A stretch of DNA of 64,000 bases from Excoecaria cochinchinensis. Taxonomy: Eukaryota; Streptophyta; Magnoliopsida; Malpighiales; Euphorbiaceae. A model generated the notes under the pieces. That model did no database searches and was not told where the DNA came from. It saw only the letters and a list, made by a program, of their open reading frames with translations. The stretch spans positions 6,457,501 to 6,521,500 of the forward strand of contig CANTUQ010000043.1 in NCBI GenBank assembly GCA_947683425.1. The letters run 5' to 3'. Positions 36,074 to 47,795 of this stretch are shown one piece after another; position 1 is the stretch's first letter, and each line of letters starts with the position of its first letter. The translations under genes and the position numbers were made by a program.

Positions 36074-37737
36074 GATAAGTTTAAATTAAATAATGTTTTG
36101 ATGTGAATTTAGAGATTATTTTTTAGTCTAAAAGCTGTTATTTGTGTTAATTTTTGATAAAATGTCATTTGATGTTAGTTGGTGCACTAAATGGAAATTT
36201 ATGTTGTTTTTGGCAAAATTAGGTAGGTTACACGGCGGTGAGGAAATCTCTCACCGCCGTGTGAGACGGGAGGCCAGAATCATGAGAAGGAAAATTAAGG
36301 AAGCTTACTGGAATGTTTACACGGCGGTGAGAAAAGTCTTCACCGCCGTGTGAATCGAATTTGAAGAAATCAGCATCAGATCTGGAACATTACACGGCGG
36401 TGAAGAATCTCTCACCGCCGTGTAACTTCAAAAGTTCAGAATAAAAATTTACCCAGGGACATTTACACGGCGGTGATGATATCTCTCACCGCCGTGTAAC
36501 ATTTAAAATCTGTTGTGTGAATCAAATCCGGGAAAAATCAGATTTGGAGGCCACCGAATAGACTTTTGACTTTTATTCTTGGGGGCAAATCTAGAAAAGA
36601 GGAAAGGAAAAAAAAAAAAGAGGATCGAGAATTTTACTTTTAGTTTTGGCTGAAAAATAAACTCTAGGATTTCAGATCTGGAAATTCTTAGAAGTAAGAT
36701 TTCAATTCTGTAATTTAATTTCGAAGTGGGAATAGCTGATTCAGTTGAAGAACATCGTTTGGTTTGCTGTAAGATTTTCATTTTCAGATTCAAATGGGTA
36801 ATATCAATTTCTCTTTATTTAATTCAGTCTTTAATTCAAGTATGAGTGAGTAATTCTATTTCTTGTTAAGGGATGCCTTAATTCCCCAGTAATTCATGTG
36901 AATATTTTGTATGGATTGTATCATGCATATACTCAGTGTATTTTCTCTGATTTTATTTGTTGTTGCTGAATAGAGTACAAGTTAAGGGGAGATCTACCAA
37001 GATAAACTTTAATTGTAATCAGTTCATAAATACATATAAATATATTTCAGTTTTATCTTCTCTGAAATTATCTGTTGTTGCTGGTTTGAATGCAAGTTAA
37101 GGGGAGATCTACCAAGATAAACTTTGATTGAAATCAACCCATAAATACATACACATGCTCTGTTCTATTTTAATCAACTTCATTGATTTGATGAATCCGA
37201 ATTGGTAGTTAAAATCTGTGAGTGTTTATTTCAATAGGTTCAGAATGGTGGAAGATAAATGAGTTTAATATCTGAATCCGGAATGGTAAGATTATTTAAC
37301 TTAGAACTTAAGATCTGTAATAATGCTAATTTAGGTGCTGAATCCGAATTGGTAAGTGCATATTTTAGAGAAGCTGGATCCGAAAGGCAAGCTATGGTAT
37401 AGGCTAGATTATTCATTGATTGTATATGAAATTGTTGAATTAAGTATTCACATGATATTATTGGGGAGAATGGGTATTCCTTAGCAAGATCTCTTAGTTA
37501 TTTTATCAACTCGCTGTATTATTAAATCGTTAATATTCTTAGACATTAATATCATTAGTTAGATTATTAATTCTTCTGCATTAAACAATCACCAAATCAA
37601 AATAATTGGGAATTCTTTAGCATATAATTAATTGTCAACACTTGCACAACACATTCCCTTGGGTTCGATAACTTGTGGTCTCAATTATATTCCACTATAT
37701 TACTTGCCGATTCAGTACGCTTGCTGAGTACGCGTCA
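36074..37737 (+). repeat. Athila2 5' LTR
   Basis: TGATAAGTTTAAATT...GAGTACGCGTCA, 1664 bp. It carries four perfect or near-perfect GC hairpins at 36228-36500 and later two copies of 'aaggggagatctaccaagat' at 36984 and 37097. Short ORFs are not genes. Confidence 0.95.
36228..36500. repeat. four GC hairpins in Athila2 5' LTR
   Basis: Stem ACACGGCGGTGA(G)/(C)TCACCGCCGTGT with 7-13 bp loops at 36230-36262, 36319-36351, 36390-36425 and 36463-36499. Stems are identical while loops and intervening DNA differ. Confidence 0.95.
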
Positions 37738-37743
37738 AGTTTT

Positions 37744-37761
37744 TGGCGCCGTTGCCGGGGA
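37744..37761 (+). promoter_or_regulatory. Athila2 primer binding site (tRNA-Asp)
   Basis: TGGCGCCGTTGCCGGGGA, exact complement of the 3' end of plant tRNA-Asp (..CCCCGGCAACGGCGCCA), 6 bp after the LTR. It is characteristic of the Athila lineage. Confidence 0.9.
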
Positions 37762-37853
37762 AATAGCGTTGTCAGTAAGTTTTGATTTTTATTTGTATGT
37801 GTTTTCATTTTTCTGATTTTATTATTTTTATTCTTTTCAGGTAGTTGTGGTGT

Positions 37854-40298
37854 ATGAGCAGAGTTAGACAAGGATCATTAGCACCCTACGACCCTGAAAT
37901 CGAGAGGACTTTGTGTCAACACAGGAGAGCCAACAGAGACAACAACATGGAAAATGATCCTCTCCCTATTGATGAAGTTCCTCCCGAGAACGAACACATG
38001 CCAAGGGCACAAGAAGAGGTACCAAGAAATTATGGAGGTGAAGTCCCTAGGCAGCGAACGATAAGGGACTATGTTGTGCCTAGATGGACTGAAGATCATA
38101 GGACAATTGTGCTGCCAAGAGGAGTACAATTTGAACTGAAACCAGCAACTATCAACATGGTGCAAAGAAATCAATTTTCTGGAACAGAAGTGGAAGATCC
38201 TGCACAACACCTGGATTTATTTTTGGAGATTAGTGACACAGTGCAGATTCCAGGAGTGACACCTGATGCTGTAAGACTGAAATTATTTCCTTTCACCTTG
38301 ATTGGAAAGGCAAGGGAGTGGTTGCAAATGTTACCAAGACAGTCAATTACATCGTGGGATCAATTGCAAGAAAGGTTTCTGATGAAATTTTTCCCACCTA
38401 AAAAAACAGCAAATATTCGCAACAGCATTTTTCAATTTAGTCAATTGAGTGATGAGCCTTTTTATGAGGCTTGGGAAAGATTCAGAAGATTGTTAAGAAG
38501 CTGTCCGCATCATGAAATACCAATTTACCATCTGATGCAACAATTTTATTCTGGTATTTCACCTCAAACGAAATCTTTGCTGGATGCATCATCGGGAGGT
38601 TCTTTTATGAATAGGATACCAGAAGAAGCATTCCAGCTGCTGGATGAAATGGCATCAAATGACGCTTAGTGGGCTAATCCTAGATCAGTCCCAAGAAGAC
38701 AAGGAATACATAGTGTAGATGAAGTGTCAATGCTGAGGGCACAGATGGAGTCAATGCAGAACGAGATGAAAAACTTAAGAGTGAAAAATGTAGCCTCTGT
38801 TTCTCAAGAAGATGAGTGGTATGAAAGTGGGCAATATGTTCAAGAGAGTGCAGCAATGGGAAATGTTAACGCTATAGGGGATTATCGAAGGAGTGACCCT
38901 TATAGTAACTCATACAACCCGGGCTGGAGAAATCACCCGAATTTTTCTTGGAAAGATGGAAATCAAAATGCCTCATCCTCACAACCACCAACAAGACCAC
39001 CTTTCAACCAAAGTACTCAGCACAATCAAGGACATTCATACCAAACCCAACCAACCAACCAATACCAAATGCCATATCCACCCCATCACAACCATGGACA
39101 AAACTTCAATCAACCACAAGCTCAAACATACCATCCACCGGGATACCAACCTAGACCACCTATGCAAGAGAAAAAGCCAAACCTTGAGGATATGGTGGCT
39201 AGCTTCATAAACAGTCAGCAGCAATTCATGACAAATCAAGAGGCTAGGTGGAAATCTCAAGAGCAGTGGAACCGAAACCAAGATGCTTCTATGAGAAATC
39301 TGGAAACTCAATTGGGTCAGCTTGCAAATTCTGTGTCCCAAAGGCAACCAGGAACATTTCCTTCAACTGTGGATCGAAATCCAAAAGAGGAAGCAAAAGC
39401 AATTACACTGCGAAGTGGAAAGGACGTGGCACAAAGAGAAGATCAAGGTAAAATTTCTTCATCAGAAAAGGAGGAGCCAACACGGGCTGTAAGTAATTCT
39501 AACTCTAATTTAGAAATGAATGAAAATGCTCCTAAAAAGGATAAAGGTAAAAGTATAGTGAATCCAAGGATAGAGGATCTCGACATAAATAGACTGCCAT
39601 TTCCTGCTGTTGCTAGACAAGAAAAGAAAAATGAGCAAAAAGCTAGGTTTATAGAAATGTTTAAGAAATTACACATTAATTTACCATTTGCTGAAGCTTT
39701 AGCTCATATGCCCAACTATGCTAAATTTATGAAAGAACTATGTTCTAATAAAAAGAAATTAGAAGGGCATGGAACTGTTCAACTAACAGAAAATTGCAGT
39801 GCTATAATCATGAACAAGATCCCTGAGAAATTGGAAGATCCAGGTAGCTTCACTGTACCTTGTGCTATTGGTGAAAATTTTTATGGTAATGCTTTGTGTG
39901 ATTTAGGTGCAAGCATAAATCTAATGCCTTATTCTATTTGCAGGAAGCTGAATCTTGGTGATCTTAAGGAGACGGGAATGAGACTCCAACTTGCGGATAG
40001 GTCGATAAGGCGACCCAAGGGAGTGATAGAGGACCTGTTAGTGAAAGTGGGGAAGTTTATTTTTCCAGTAGACTTTGTGGTGATGGAAATGGAAGAGGAT
40101 AGGAAAGTACCACTTATTGTGGGGAGACCATTTTTAAACACAGCAAAAGCTTTGATTGATGTGCATGGGCAAACCGTTACCCTGAGATTCAATGATGAAA
40201 AATTAGTTGTTGATATGAACAAAGCTCAAAGGTATCCATCAAATGATATAGAAGAATCTGCTTATTTTGTGGATACAATAGACAAGTGTGTAGAATAG
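37854..40298 (+). pseudogene. gag: Athila2 gag-protease
   Basis: Structural protein and aspartic protease in one frame. The start is the ATG at 37854 (MSRVRQGSLAPYDPEIERT), just after an acceptor-like 'ttcttttcag'. The capsid region has FPFTLIGKAREWLQMLPRQS and RFLMKFFPPKKT. An Asn/Gln/Pro-rich linker follows YNPGWRNHPNFSW. The protease site is ALCDLGASINLMPYSICRKL, later PLIVGRPFLNTAKALID. A TAG at 38667-38669 (SNDA*WANP) splits capsid from linker, and a TAG at 40296-40298 ends the frame before RT. Both sit in a frame that is otherwise continuous with RT, and both fit CAG to TAG. No classic CCHC knuckle is seen. A full Gag-Pro cannot be made without readthrough. Confidence 0.9.
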
Positions 40299-43200
40299 GC
40301 GAAAGAGGAAATGTTAGAAGCTGATCCGGTGAATGAGGATTTACTGCATTCTTTGGAGAATGAGAAATTGGAAGATGAGGAAGTGATTGCAGCTGTGGAG
40401 CAAGAAAGTGAAGAAGAAAGCACACAGGAAGAAGGACTGAACCTGGGAAAGGGGGATATACATTCTGAACTTAACCCTCTTCCTTCACATTTAAAATATA
40501 TATTTTTAGAAGATAATACAAAACCAGTAATTATTTCATCTTTATTGACAGGTATGGAAGAAGAAATGCTTATTGAAGTACTCAAGAAGCATAAAGGAGC
40601 AATTGGCTGGTCAACTTCAGATTTAAAAGGAATCAGTCCCAGCTATTGTACGCACAGGATACCTATGGAAACTGACTTCAAACCAGTGGTGCAACCACAA
40701 AGGCGGCTAAATCCAGCAATGCAAGAAGTGGTGAAAAAGGAGGTACTCAAGCTCCTTGATGCAGGTATTATCTATCCCATTTCTGATAGCAATTGGATCA
40801 GTCCAGTCCAATGTGTACCAAAGAAAGGAGGGATGACAGTTGTAGCCAACGAAAAAAATGAATTAATTCCCACACGCACAGTGACAGGGTGGAGAGTGTG
40901 CATAGACTATAGGAGGTTAAATAATGCAACCAGAAAGGATCATTTTCCTTTACCTTTCATTGACCAAATGTTGGAAAGATTGGCAGGAAATGGATTCTAT
41001 TGTTTTTTAGATGGATATTCAGGTTACATGCAAATACCCATAGCTCCAGAAGATCAAGAAAAGACTACATTTACCTGTCCCTATGGCACCTTTGCATACA
41101 GGAGAATGCCCTTCGGGCTGTGCAACGCATCGGCTACATTTTAGCGGTGTATGATGGCAATTTTTCATGACTTCATAGAGAAATTTATGGAGGTGTTCAT
41201 GGACGACTTTACCATTTATGGGAGTGATTTTGAGAGCTGCCTTAAGCATTTAGATTTGGTGTTAGAAAGGTGTAAGAAGACCAACTTGGTGCTGAATTGG
41301 GAAAAATGCCATTTCATGTTAAGGGAAGGCATTGTACTTGGCCACAAAATTTCTGAGAAGGGGATAGAGGTTGATAAGGCTAAGGTAGAGGTAATAGAAA
41401 AGTTACCACCCCCAACTAGTGTGAAAGGCATTAGAAGTTTTTTGGGACATGCAGGATTTTACCGCCGGTTTATCAAAGATTTTTCAAAAATTGCTAAACC
41501 TTTATCCAATTTGTTGATGAAAGATGCTCCTTTTAATTTTGACGATGAATGTATGCTGGCTTTTCAGACTTTGAAACAGAGGCTCATTTCAGCCCCGGTG
41601 ATTATTTCCCCGGATTGGAATTTGCCTTTTGAATTAATGTGTGATGCTAGTGATTTTGCAGTTGGTGCAGTACTTGGGCAGCGAAGAGAGAAGGTATTTG
41701 GTGCGGTTTATTATGCAAGTCACATTTTGACAGGAGCTCAAATGAATTACACCACAACGGAGAAGGAACTTCTTGCAATCGTGTATGCATTCGAAAAATT
41801 CAGGCCATATTTGTTGGGAGCAAGAATTGTGGTGTGGTCTGACCATGCTGCCTTGAGACACCTATTTGCAAAGAAGGAATCCAAACCAAGACTGATCAGA
41901 TGGGTACTTCTACTGCAAGAATTCGACCTGGAAATTAAAGATAAAAAGGGAGCAGAAAACTTTGTAGCAGACCATTTGTCAAGACTGGAAAATGCTCATA
42001 TTGAGAAAGGGGAGATTTCATATTTATTCCCTGATGAACATATTTGTGCTTTGTTTGAAAATGAGATTTCTGTTCCTTGGTTTGCTAATTTAGCTAATTT
42101 TCTCGCAGGGGGATTTATGCCGAAGGATTTCACATGGCAGCAGAAAAAGAAGTTGAAAGCTGATGCAAAGCATTATATTTGGGATGATCCTTATTTATTT
42201 TGTTTATGTGCAGATCAAGTGCTGAGAAGATGTATTCCAGATGAGGAGAAAGGTGAGATTATCGCAGCCTGTCATAGTGGAGAAGCTGGTGGACATCATG
42301 GACCAAACAGAACGGTAATGATAATTTTATCTTCTGGGTTCTTTTGGCCTACAATGTTTAAAGATGTTCAATCTTATGTGAAAGCTTGTGATAGATGCCA
42401 GAGAGTAGGGAATATATCAAAGAGAGATGAGATGCCCTTGACCAATATGATTGAGGTAGAGCTTTTTGATGTATGGGGGATTGACTTTATGGGACCCTTT
42501 CCGGTTTCCTATGGTTGTGAATATATTTTAGTGGCCATTGATTACGTAAGTAAGTGGGTAGAGGCTGTGGCCACTAGAACCTGTGATGCCAAAGTTGTGC
42601 TTAAATTTTTGAGGAAGAATATATTTACTCGATATGGAACACCGAGAGCAATCATTAGTGACGGTGGTAAACATTTTGTGAACCATCAATTTAAAGCGTT
42701 ATTGAAAAAGTTTGGTGTTAGACATAAGGTTACAACCCCTTATCATGCTCAGGCCAATGGACAAGTTGAGGTATCCAATAGAGAGTTGAAAGCCATTTTA
42801 GAGAAAACAGTCAGTGTATCTAGGAAGGATTGGTCCCTTAAGCTAGATGACGCTCTTTGGGCTTATAGAACAGCTTTCAAGACACCCATTGGAATGCCCC
42901 CATTTAGGCTGATGTTTGGAAAGTCATGTCATCTTCCGGTCGAGTTAGAATATAAGGCATATTGGGCTACGAAATTTTTGAACTTTGATCTTGAAAGTGC
43001 AGGAAAATGCAGGTCCCTACAGCTGAATGAATTGGAGGAGTTCAGATTTTGGGCATATAATCATGCTGAGAAATACAAAAGCGACACAAAAAAGTGGCAT
43101 GATCGAAGGATAGTAAGAAAAGAATTTTTTCCAGGAATGAAAGTTTTGTTATATGATAGCAGGTTGTGATTGTTCCCTGGAAAATTAAAATCAAAGTGGA

Positions 43201-43361
43201 CGGGTCCTTTTGAAGTCGTCGAGGTCGAAAAGTTCGGAGCTGTTACCATCAGAAAGCAACCTGGGAGCACAGAATTTAAGGTAAATGGTCATCGTCTAAA
43301 ACTTTATTTTGAAAACCACGCTGAAGGAGCAGCAGTGGCTATTTTATTTGACGAAGCATGA
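40299..43361 (+). pseudogene. pol: Athila2 RT-RNase H-integrase
   Basis: Continuous frame with two internal stops. RT: WISPVQCVPKKGGMTVVA, WRVCIDYRRLNNATRKDHFP, CFLDGYSGYMQIPI, RRMPFGLCNASATF then TAG (41142-41144, family Gln) then RCMMAIF, and catalytic VFMDDFTIYG. RNase H: FELMCDASDFAVGAVLG and YYASHILTGAQMNYTTTEKE. Integrase: HHCC finger (GGHHGPNRT, then ACDRCQRVGN), Asp in WGIDFMGPFP, Asp in IISDGGKHF, Glu in NGQVEVSNRELK. A TGA at 43167-43169 (SRL*LFPGKL, fits CGA to TGA) precedes the GPF-containing C-terminus (WTGPFEVVEVEKFGAV). Catalytic residues are all present. Confidence 0.92.
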
Positions 43362-44873
43362 GGTACGTTAAAGTCTAGCTGAGACTTAAAAATCAGAACT
43401 AAATAAATTCCTAAACCTTGCTGTTTTTATTTTCAATGTGTGTATTTTTAGTCATTTGCATCAATCAATATCATTGTCATTTCATGTTGAATTTGTGTTG
43501 AGAATGTATGAGAAGAAAGATGGGGAGAAACTTGTACGAACTTAAAATTTTTGGCGGAAAAATTTCAGGTTACACGGCGGTGAAGAAATCCCTCACCGCC
43601 GTGTGGAAATTAAATCATCGAAAAATTAAAGTGCAGTGGAGTTTTTACACGGCGGTGAGGAAATATCTCACCGCCGTGTGAAATTCTTATTTTTGAAAAA
43701 TATTTGCCCAGTCGCGATTTACACGGCGGTGAGGAAATCTCTCACCGCCGTGTAAGGTAAAAAAATTTCGTTTTTAAATCGTCAACCGCCAGTTCATTTC
43801 ATTTTTTTTAAACACAAAATCAAACCCCATCTTCCCTCTCCCCTCTCTCTCTCGCCATTCATCTTTCTTTTTCTTTTATTTTCCTCCATAAATTCGTTGT
43901 CTTCCAATTTCATGGGTTAATTTGTCCATCAAGCATCAATTTTGCATAATTAACATCAAAATCAAGTAAGATTTCTCCTTTCTTTTCTGTTTTATTTATT
44001 TATTTATTTATTTTATTTTCTGTTCTTATTAGTTTTAGGTTTTCTTTTTTCTAATTTTCTGTCTTCTTTTTGGAATTAAAAGTGTGGATTAGTTAATTCA
44101 GTGTGTTTTGTTTACGATTTCGTTGCTGATTAAGGAAATGGGGGTTGGAATTTCATCAATTTTGCATGATTGTGTACAACAAAATTCATGTCTACCAAGT
44201 GTTTGATAAAATGCTTGAATGAACGAATTTCAATTATTTGTTTGCTGAAATCATGTGTTTTTGTGTTTTCATTGTGTGATTGTGGGTTCTTGATACCCTG
44301 TGCTTAATGTTGGGGTTAGGAATTACAGAATTGAGTATAGTGGAATTGTCAATTTTTCTGCCCACCAAGTGTTTGATATAATGTCTGAGTGAGAACGAAT
44401 TTTGGATTTACTGTTTCCTTGGTTCCAGAATTTGTTCTTTTATTTTTGCAATTCTGTTGGCTTCCATCTATTGCTCTTGAACATGTATTTAACTCTTGAT
44501 ATATTGTGAAGTTCAATTGGAAAAGATGCAGTTGGGGATACAATATTATTCTGAAAAAAAAAGAAAAAAAAAATCAGTGTGGATAACTATGGACACATAT
44601 TACTGGGACACTTGCTTGACGAATTGCACGTTATAATTGCAAAGGATAAATTCATTACAACTAGGAATTTTTTTTTTTTTATGCTGAATGTGCAAATTGA
44701 GAATGTAGTGGAGTTAATTTTCAAGCAATTAGACAATTAAATCCATGAGAAATGCAGATTGTGATTTTTCGTAATTCTGATACTGGTTGTTAGTGAAATA
44801 CATTACTTGACATCTTGATTGAATTGAGTATATTTGTGCAGTGACTAATTTGAGTGCTTTATTGATTCATGCA
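43362..44873 (+). other. Athila2 pol-to-late-ORF spacer
   Basis: Noncoding, T-rich, with three hairpins near its start (43570-43756). No ORF of note. The end of the spacer (T-rich, then 'tgattcatgcag' at 44863-44874) looks like a 3' splice site, which would suit expression of the late ORF from a spliced transcript. Confidence 0.6.
43570..43756. repeat. three GC hairpins in Athila2 internal region
   Basis: The same stem as in the LTRs: ACACGGCGGTGA(G).../...CTCACCGCCGTGT at 43570-43604, 43645-43680 and 43719-43756, each in different flanking DNA. Confidence 0.95.
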
Positions 44874-46084
44874 GTGGCCCCTAAACGATCCAGAACCAGT
44901 CAAGCATCATCTTCTCAAGGAAGAAGCGATTTGGTACCTTCTTGGGTACCTACTCGATGCCGTCAAGCATACAAGGACTTCACTGCTGCAACCTATGTTC
45001 CCTCCACTTTTCTGGACTTCACCTCTTTAGGGAATGTGGACATTAGAGATGAAATTGAGGGGTTGATCGCTGGGATCGGATGGATAGATTTTTTTCAAAG
45101 AAGGAGAAAGTATATCCAAGCTTGACTCGAGATTTCCTTGCAACAGTCACATGCAAGATCGATACAGATGACGAAGAAGATATTGGTGAGGTGATTTTTT
45201 GGTTGAATCAGATGAAGTACACTATGCCCTTTTATGATTTTGCGGAGGCACTTGGATTTCCAGTTGATGGTGCTCGTTATATAGCTGATTTGGACAAGCA
45301 AACCATATGGGCAGCAATCAGAGATCCCATCACTGCCACCAGATATGTGACTGGGCAGTCCAAAGCCCATCATTTGAGGGATCATGCACTGCGAATTTTA
45401 CACAGGTTTTTCTCACTTTCATTTTATGGACATATTGAGGCAGCAGGTGCAGTGAATCAATCAGAGGCACTATTTCTCTACTGCATGGTCCAACAGGTAA
45501 GGCTAAATGGAGCCTACTATTTGTTGAAAAAGTTTGAAGACCTCCAGGGCAATCCCAAGAAAGTAAAGAAAATATCTATTGGATGGATTGCGACTGTGTT
45601 GGCCAAAAGAGTCGGCCACAGTCCCTTGGGAGATGAAGTAGGTGAGAGCACTGTGATAGACTTTAAGATGCTGAAAAACCTCAAACTCATAGTAGACGAC
45701 CACCACTTCCATCATCAGGTTAGGCTATCTACCCGGGACGAGTACTTGAGGCTTGTAGAGAGGGGCCGTGTGCAATTGCCAGCAGAAGAAGCCGACGAGT
45801 CTGAGGAGGAGCAAGAGGCGGCTGGGGGAGCAGCTGCTGGTGCTGAGCCTGCTGCCGCTGGGGCCATTCCTAATTTAGCGCATATTACTGCCCAGCTAGG
45901 GGCACTACAGACTGAACAAGATCAGATTTTGCACCGTTTAGCTATTCAGGAGCAGCAATTACTCGCACAGTCACTGAGTTTCTCCAAGATAGAGCGCTCC
46001 ATAGCCCTTGCTCGGGAGGAGCAGGAGCATTTTTTCAGAACGATGATGGACCGCTTTCCACCACCACCACCTTCACAGGACTGA
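44874..46084 (+). pseudogene. Athila2 late ORF (function unknown), frameshifted
   Basis: About 400-codon ORF in the env position. It opens (GTG)APKRSRTSQASSSQGRSD. The usual ATG may be mutated to GTG, or translation may begin in an upstream exon, since an acceptor-like 'atgcag' precedes it. LIAGIGW leads to a run of seven T at 45088-45094, where the frame shifts by one; it continues FFSKKEKVYPSLTRDFLATV to 46084. Later segments: FAEALGFPVDGARY, HALRILHRFFSLSFYGHIEA, then an acidic Ala-rich linker and a heptad-like tail ending FPPPPPSQD. No signal peptide or transmembrane segment is visible, so an envelope role is not supported. It resembles what databases call a putative plant transposon protein (from memory). 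Confidence 0.75.
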
Positions 46085-47780
46085 TTTTCTGGGAGTTCTC
46101 TGATCTTTTATTTTGCTACGTTCATTATTTTTGTTTGACTGACGTACTTGCTGGGGACAGCAAGCTTTTAAGTGTGGGGTAGCTAGTTTGTGTAACTTTG
46201 ATGTGACTAACCCTGCAGTACTTTAGTAAGCTTAGTTTTATTATTTCTTTTGAGTAAGTTTAAATTGATATTACTAAGTTTAATTTTATCAAAGCTTAAT
46301 ATTATTATTTCTTTTGCTTTTATATTTTAGAAGTTATATTTTCTGCTTTTTGATAATGGTTTCTTTAGTTAGTTGTTTAAGTTTTATTTTGTGATTTGAG
46401 CTCATCAATTTGACTCATGCTTAGCTTAACAAAATTTTAAGTTGTTATTCCAGCTCAATTGTTAATCTTGAAAAGGTCATTCAGAGCACTTAGTCTGCAA
46501 GAGAGTAAGATTCTGTCTTAAAGTTATTTTTCTTAACAATTTTCAAAGTAGAAATATACAATTACAATTTTATTAATTATGCACTTAGGCCAGCTTTTAA
46601 AAGTAAAGAAAAACCAGCATGAAATCTTTTGATCAGAAAATTTTTAGAACACTAGAACCTTCCTCATTGCCCTTCGAAACGACATAACAATTAAGGCATA
46701 AATGTTGACATGATTTAGGCATTAATTCTTTTGAGTAGCTACTTAAAATAAACTTTATCCCACCTATTGAATTAATTTTCCATTGCTAGCCCCATTGAGC
46801 TGAATTGGTATGCTAAAAGCGTACTCTGAAATTTTTCTTGTTACACACTTAATATGCCATTTAACTTAAACGCTTTTGCCTAGCCTTTCTAAGAATTGGC
46901 CACTCTAGGATTGGGTTGGGAAGGCATTGAAAGTTGAAATAAGGTGTTTAGTAGTAAATAAGTGGGTAAGAAAAATTAAAGAATTTTGGGATATTGCTTG
47001 ACAAGTAAGTTGCAAGAAAATAGAGGATATAAGTATCCCACTAAGTACAATTAAAAAAAATAAAAAATAAAAAAATAAAAAAATAAAAAAAATAAAATAA
47101 ATAAAATAAAAATTAATTCTGAGTATAGCAAAATTCAAGTGTGGGGTATCCTCTATTAGAAGACAATATTGGGGTATAATAGGGACTGAGAAAGAAATTG
47201 TATCGTATTATTTCTCTTATGAAAAATTTTTCATATTTGGGAAATAGCTAAGTCTTGGCAATTGTTGTTAGATTGGAAGTAGGTGATGAAAATTTTTGGG
47301 TAGTAGTGTTAGTTGGTAGAGTGGCTGAATCTTCATTTGATTTCCTAAACTTCTCTTGTTAGCCATCACCGATTGAACCATACATTACAACCTGCTTAAG
47401 ACCTAATGATCATGTTTATGTTTTAGTTTGTTCAGTGGAGATGACCTTCGGGTTTCGGTACTAAAGGAGAGGCCTATGGTGTTTCTAGAGTTTCAAGTGA
47501 GAAACCAGAAGTGCATTTATGTACTGATTAAATCTGCTCTTGATTGATTGATGCTGGAAGTTTTAAGTTTTGAAAAATATTAAAACATTGGTTTTGGCCT
47601 TTGCACACACACATCAGAAATTCGATTGTATTTTCTTCGTTTGAAACTTGTTTGAGTAAGAATTACTCTAAAGTGGAATTTACTAAGTGTTTGCTTGGTA
47701 TTATGAGTTTCCATTTTCCTTCTTGAAAATTGAGATGTTTGGAATTGAAGAGTTATTTTACTCGAGGGCGAGTAAAAGCT
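46085..47780 (+). other. Athila2 3' noncoding region
   Basis: No genes. It contains PPT-like motifs at about 46170 (TTTTAAGTGTGGGGTAGC) and 47138 (TTCAAGTGTGGGGTATCC) and an A-rich (AAAAAT)n tract at 47050-47112. Its counterpart is 9542-11234 in Athila1. Confidence 0.75.
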
Positions 47781-47795
47781 AAGTGTGGGGTATTT
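47778..47795 (+). promoter_or_regulatory. Athila2 polypurine tract
   Basis: GCTAAGTGTGGGGTATTT directly before the 3' LTR; third copy of the AAGTGTGGGG core in the 3' region. Confidence 0.7.

Noticed and set aside
36228..36500. Regularly spaced palindromes taken as a CRISPR array
   Set aside because: Spacers are unequal and non-unique between LTRs, the host is a plant, and the units are hairpins inside an LTR.
44874..46084. Envelope glycoprotein in the Athila2 late ORF
   Set aside because: No signal peptide, transmembrane helix or cleavage site is visible; only its position is env-like.
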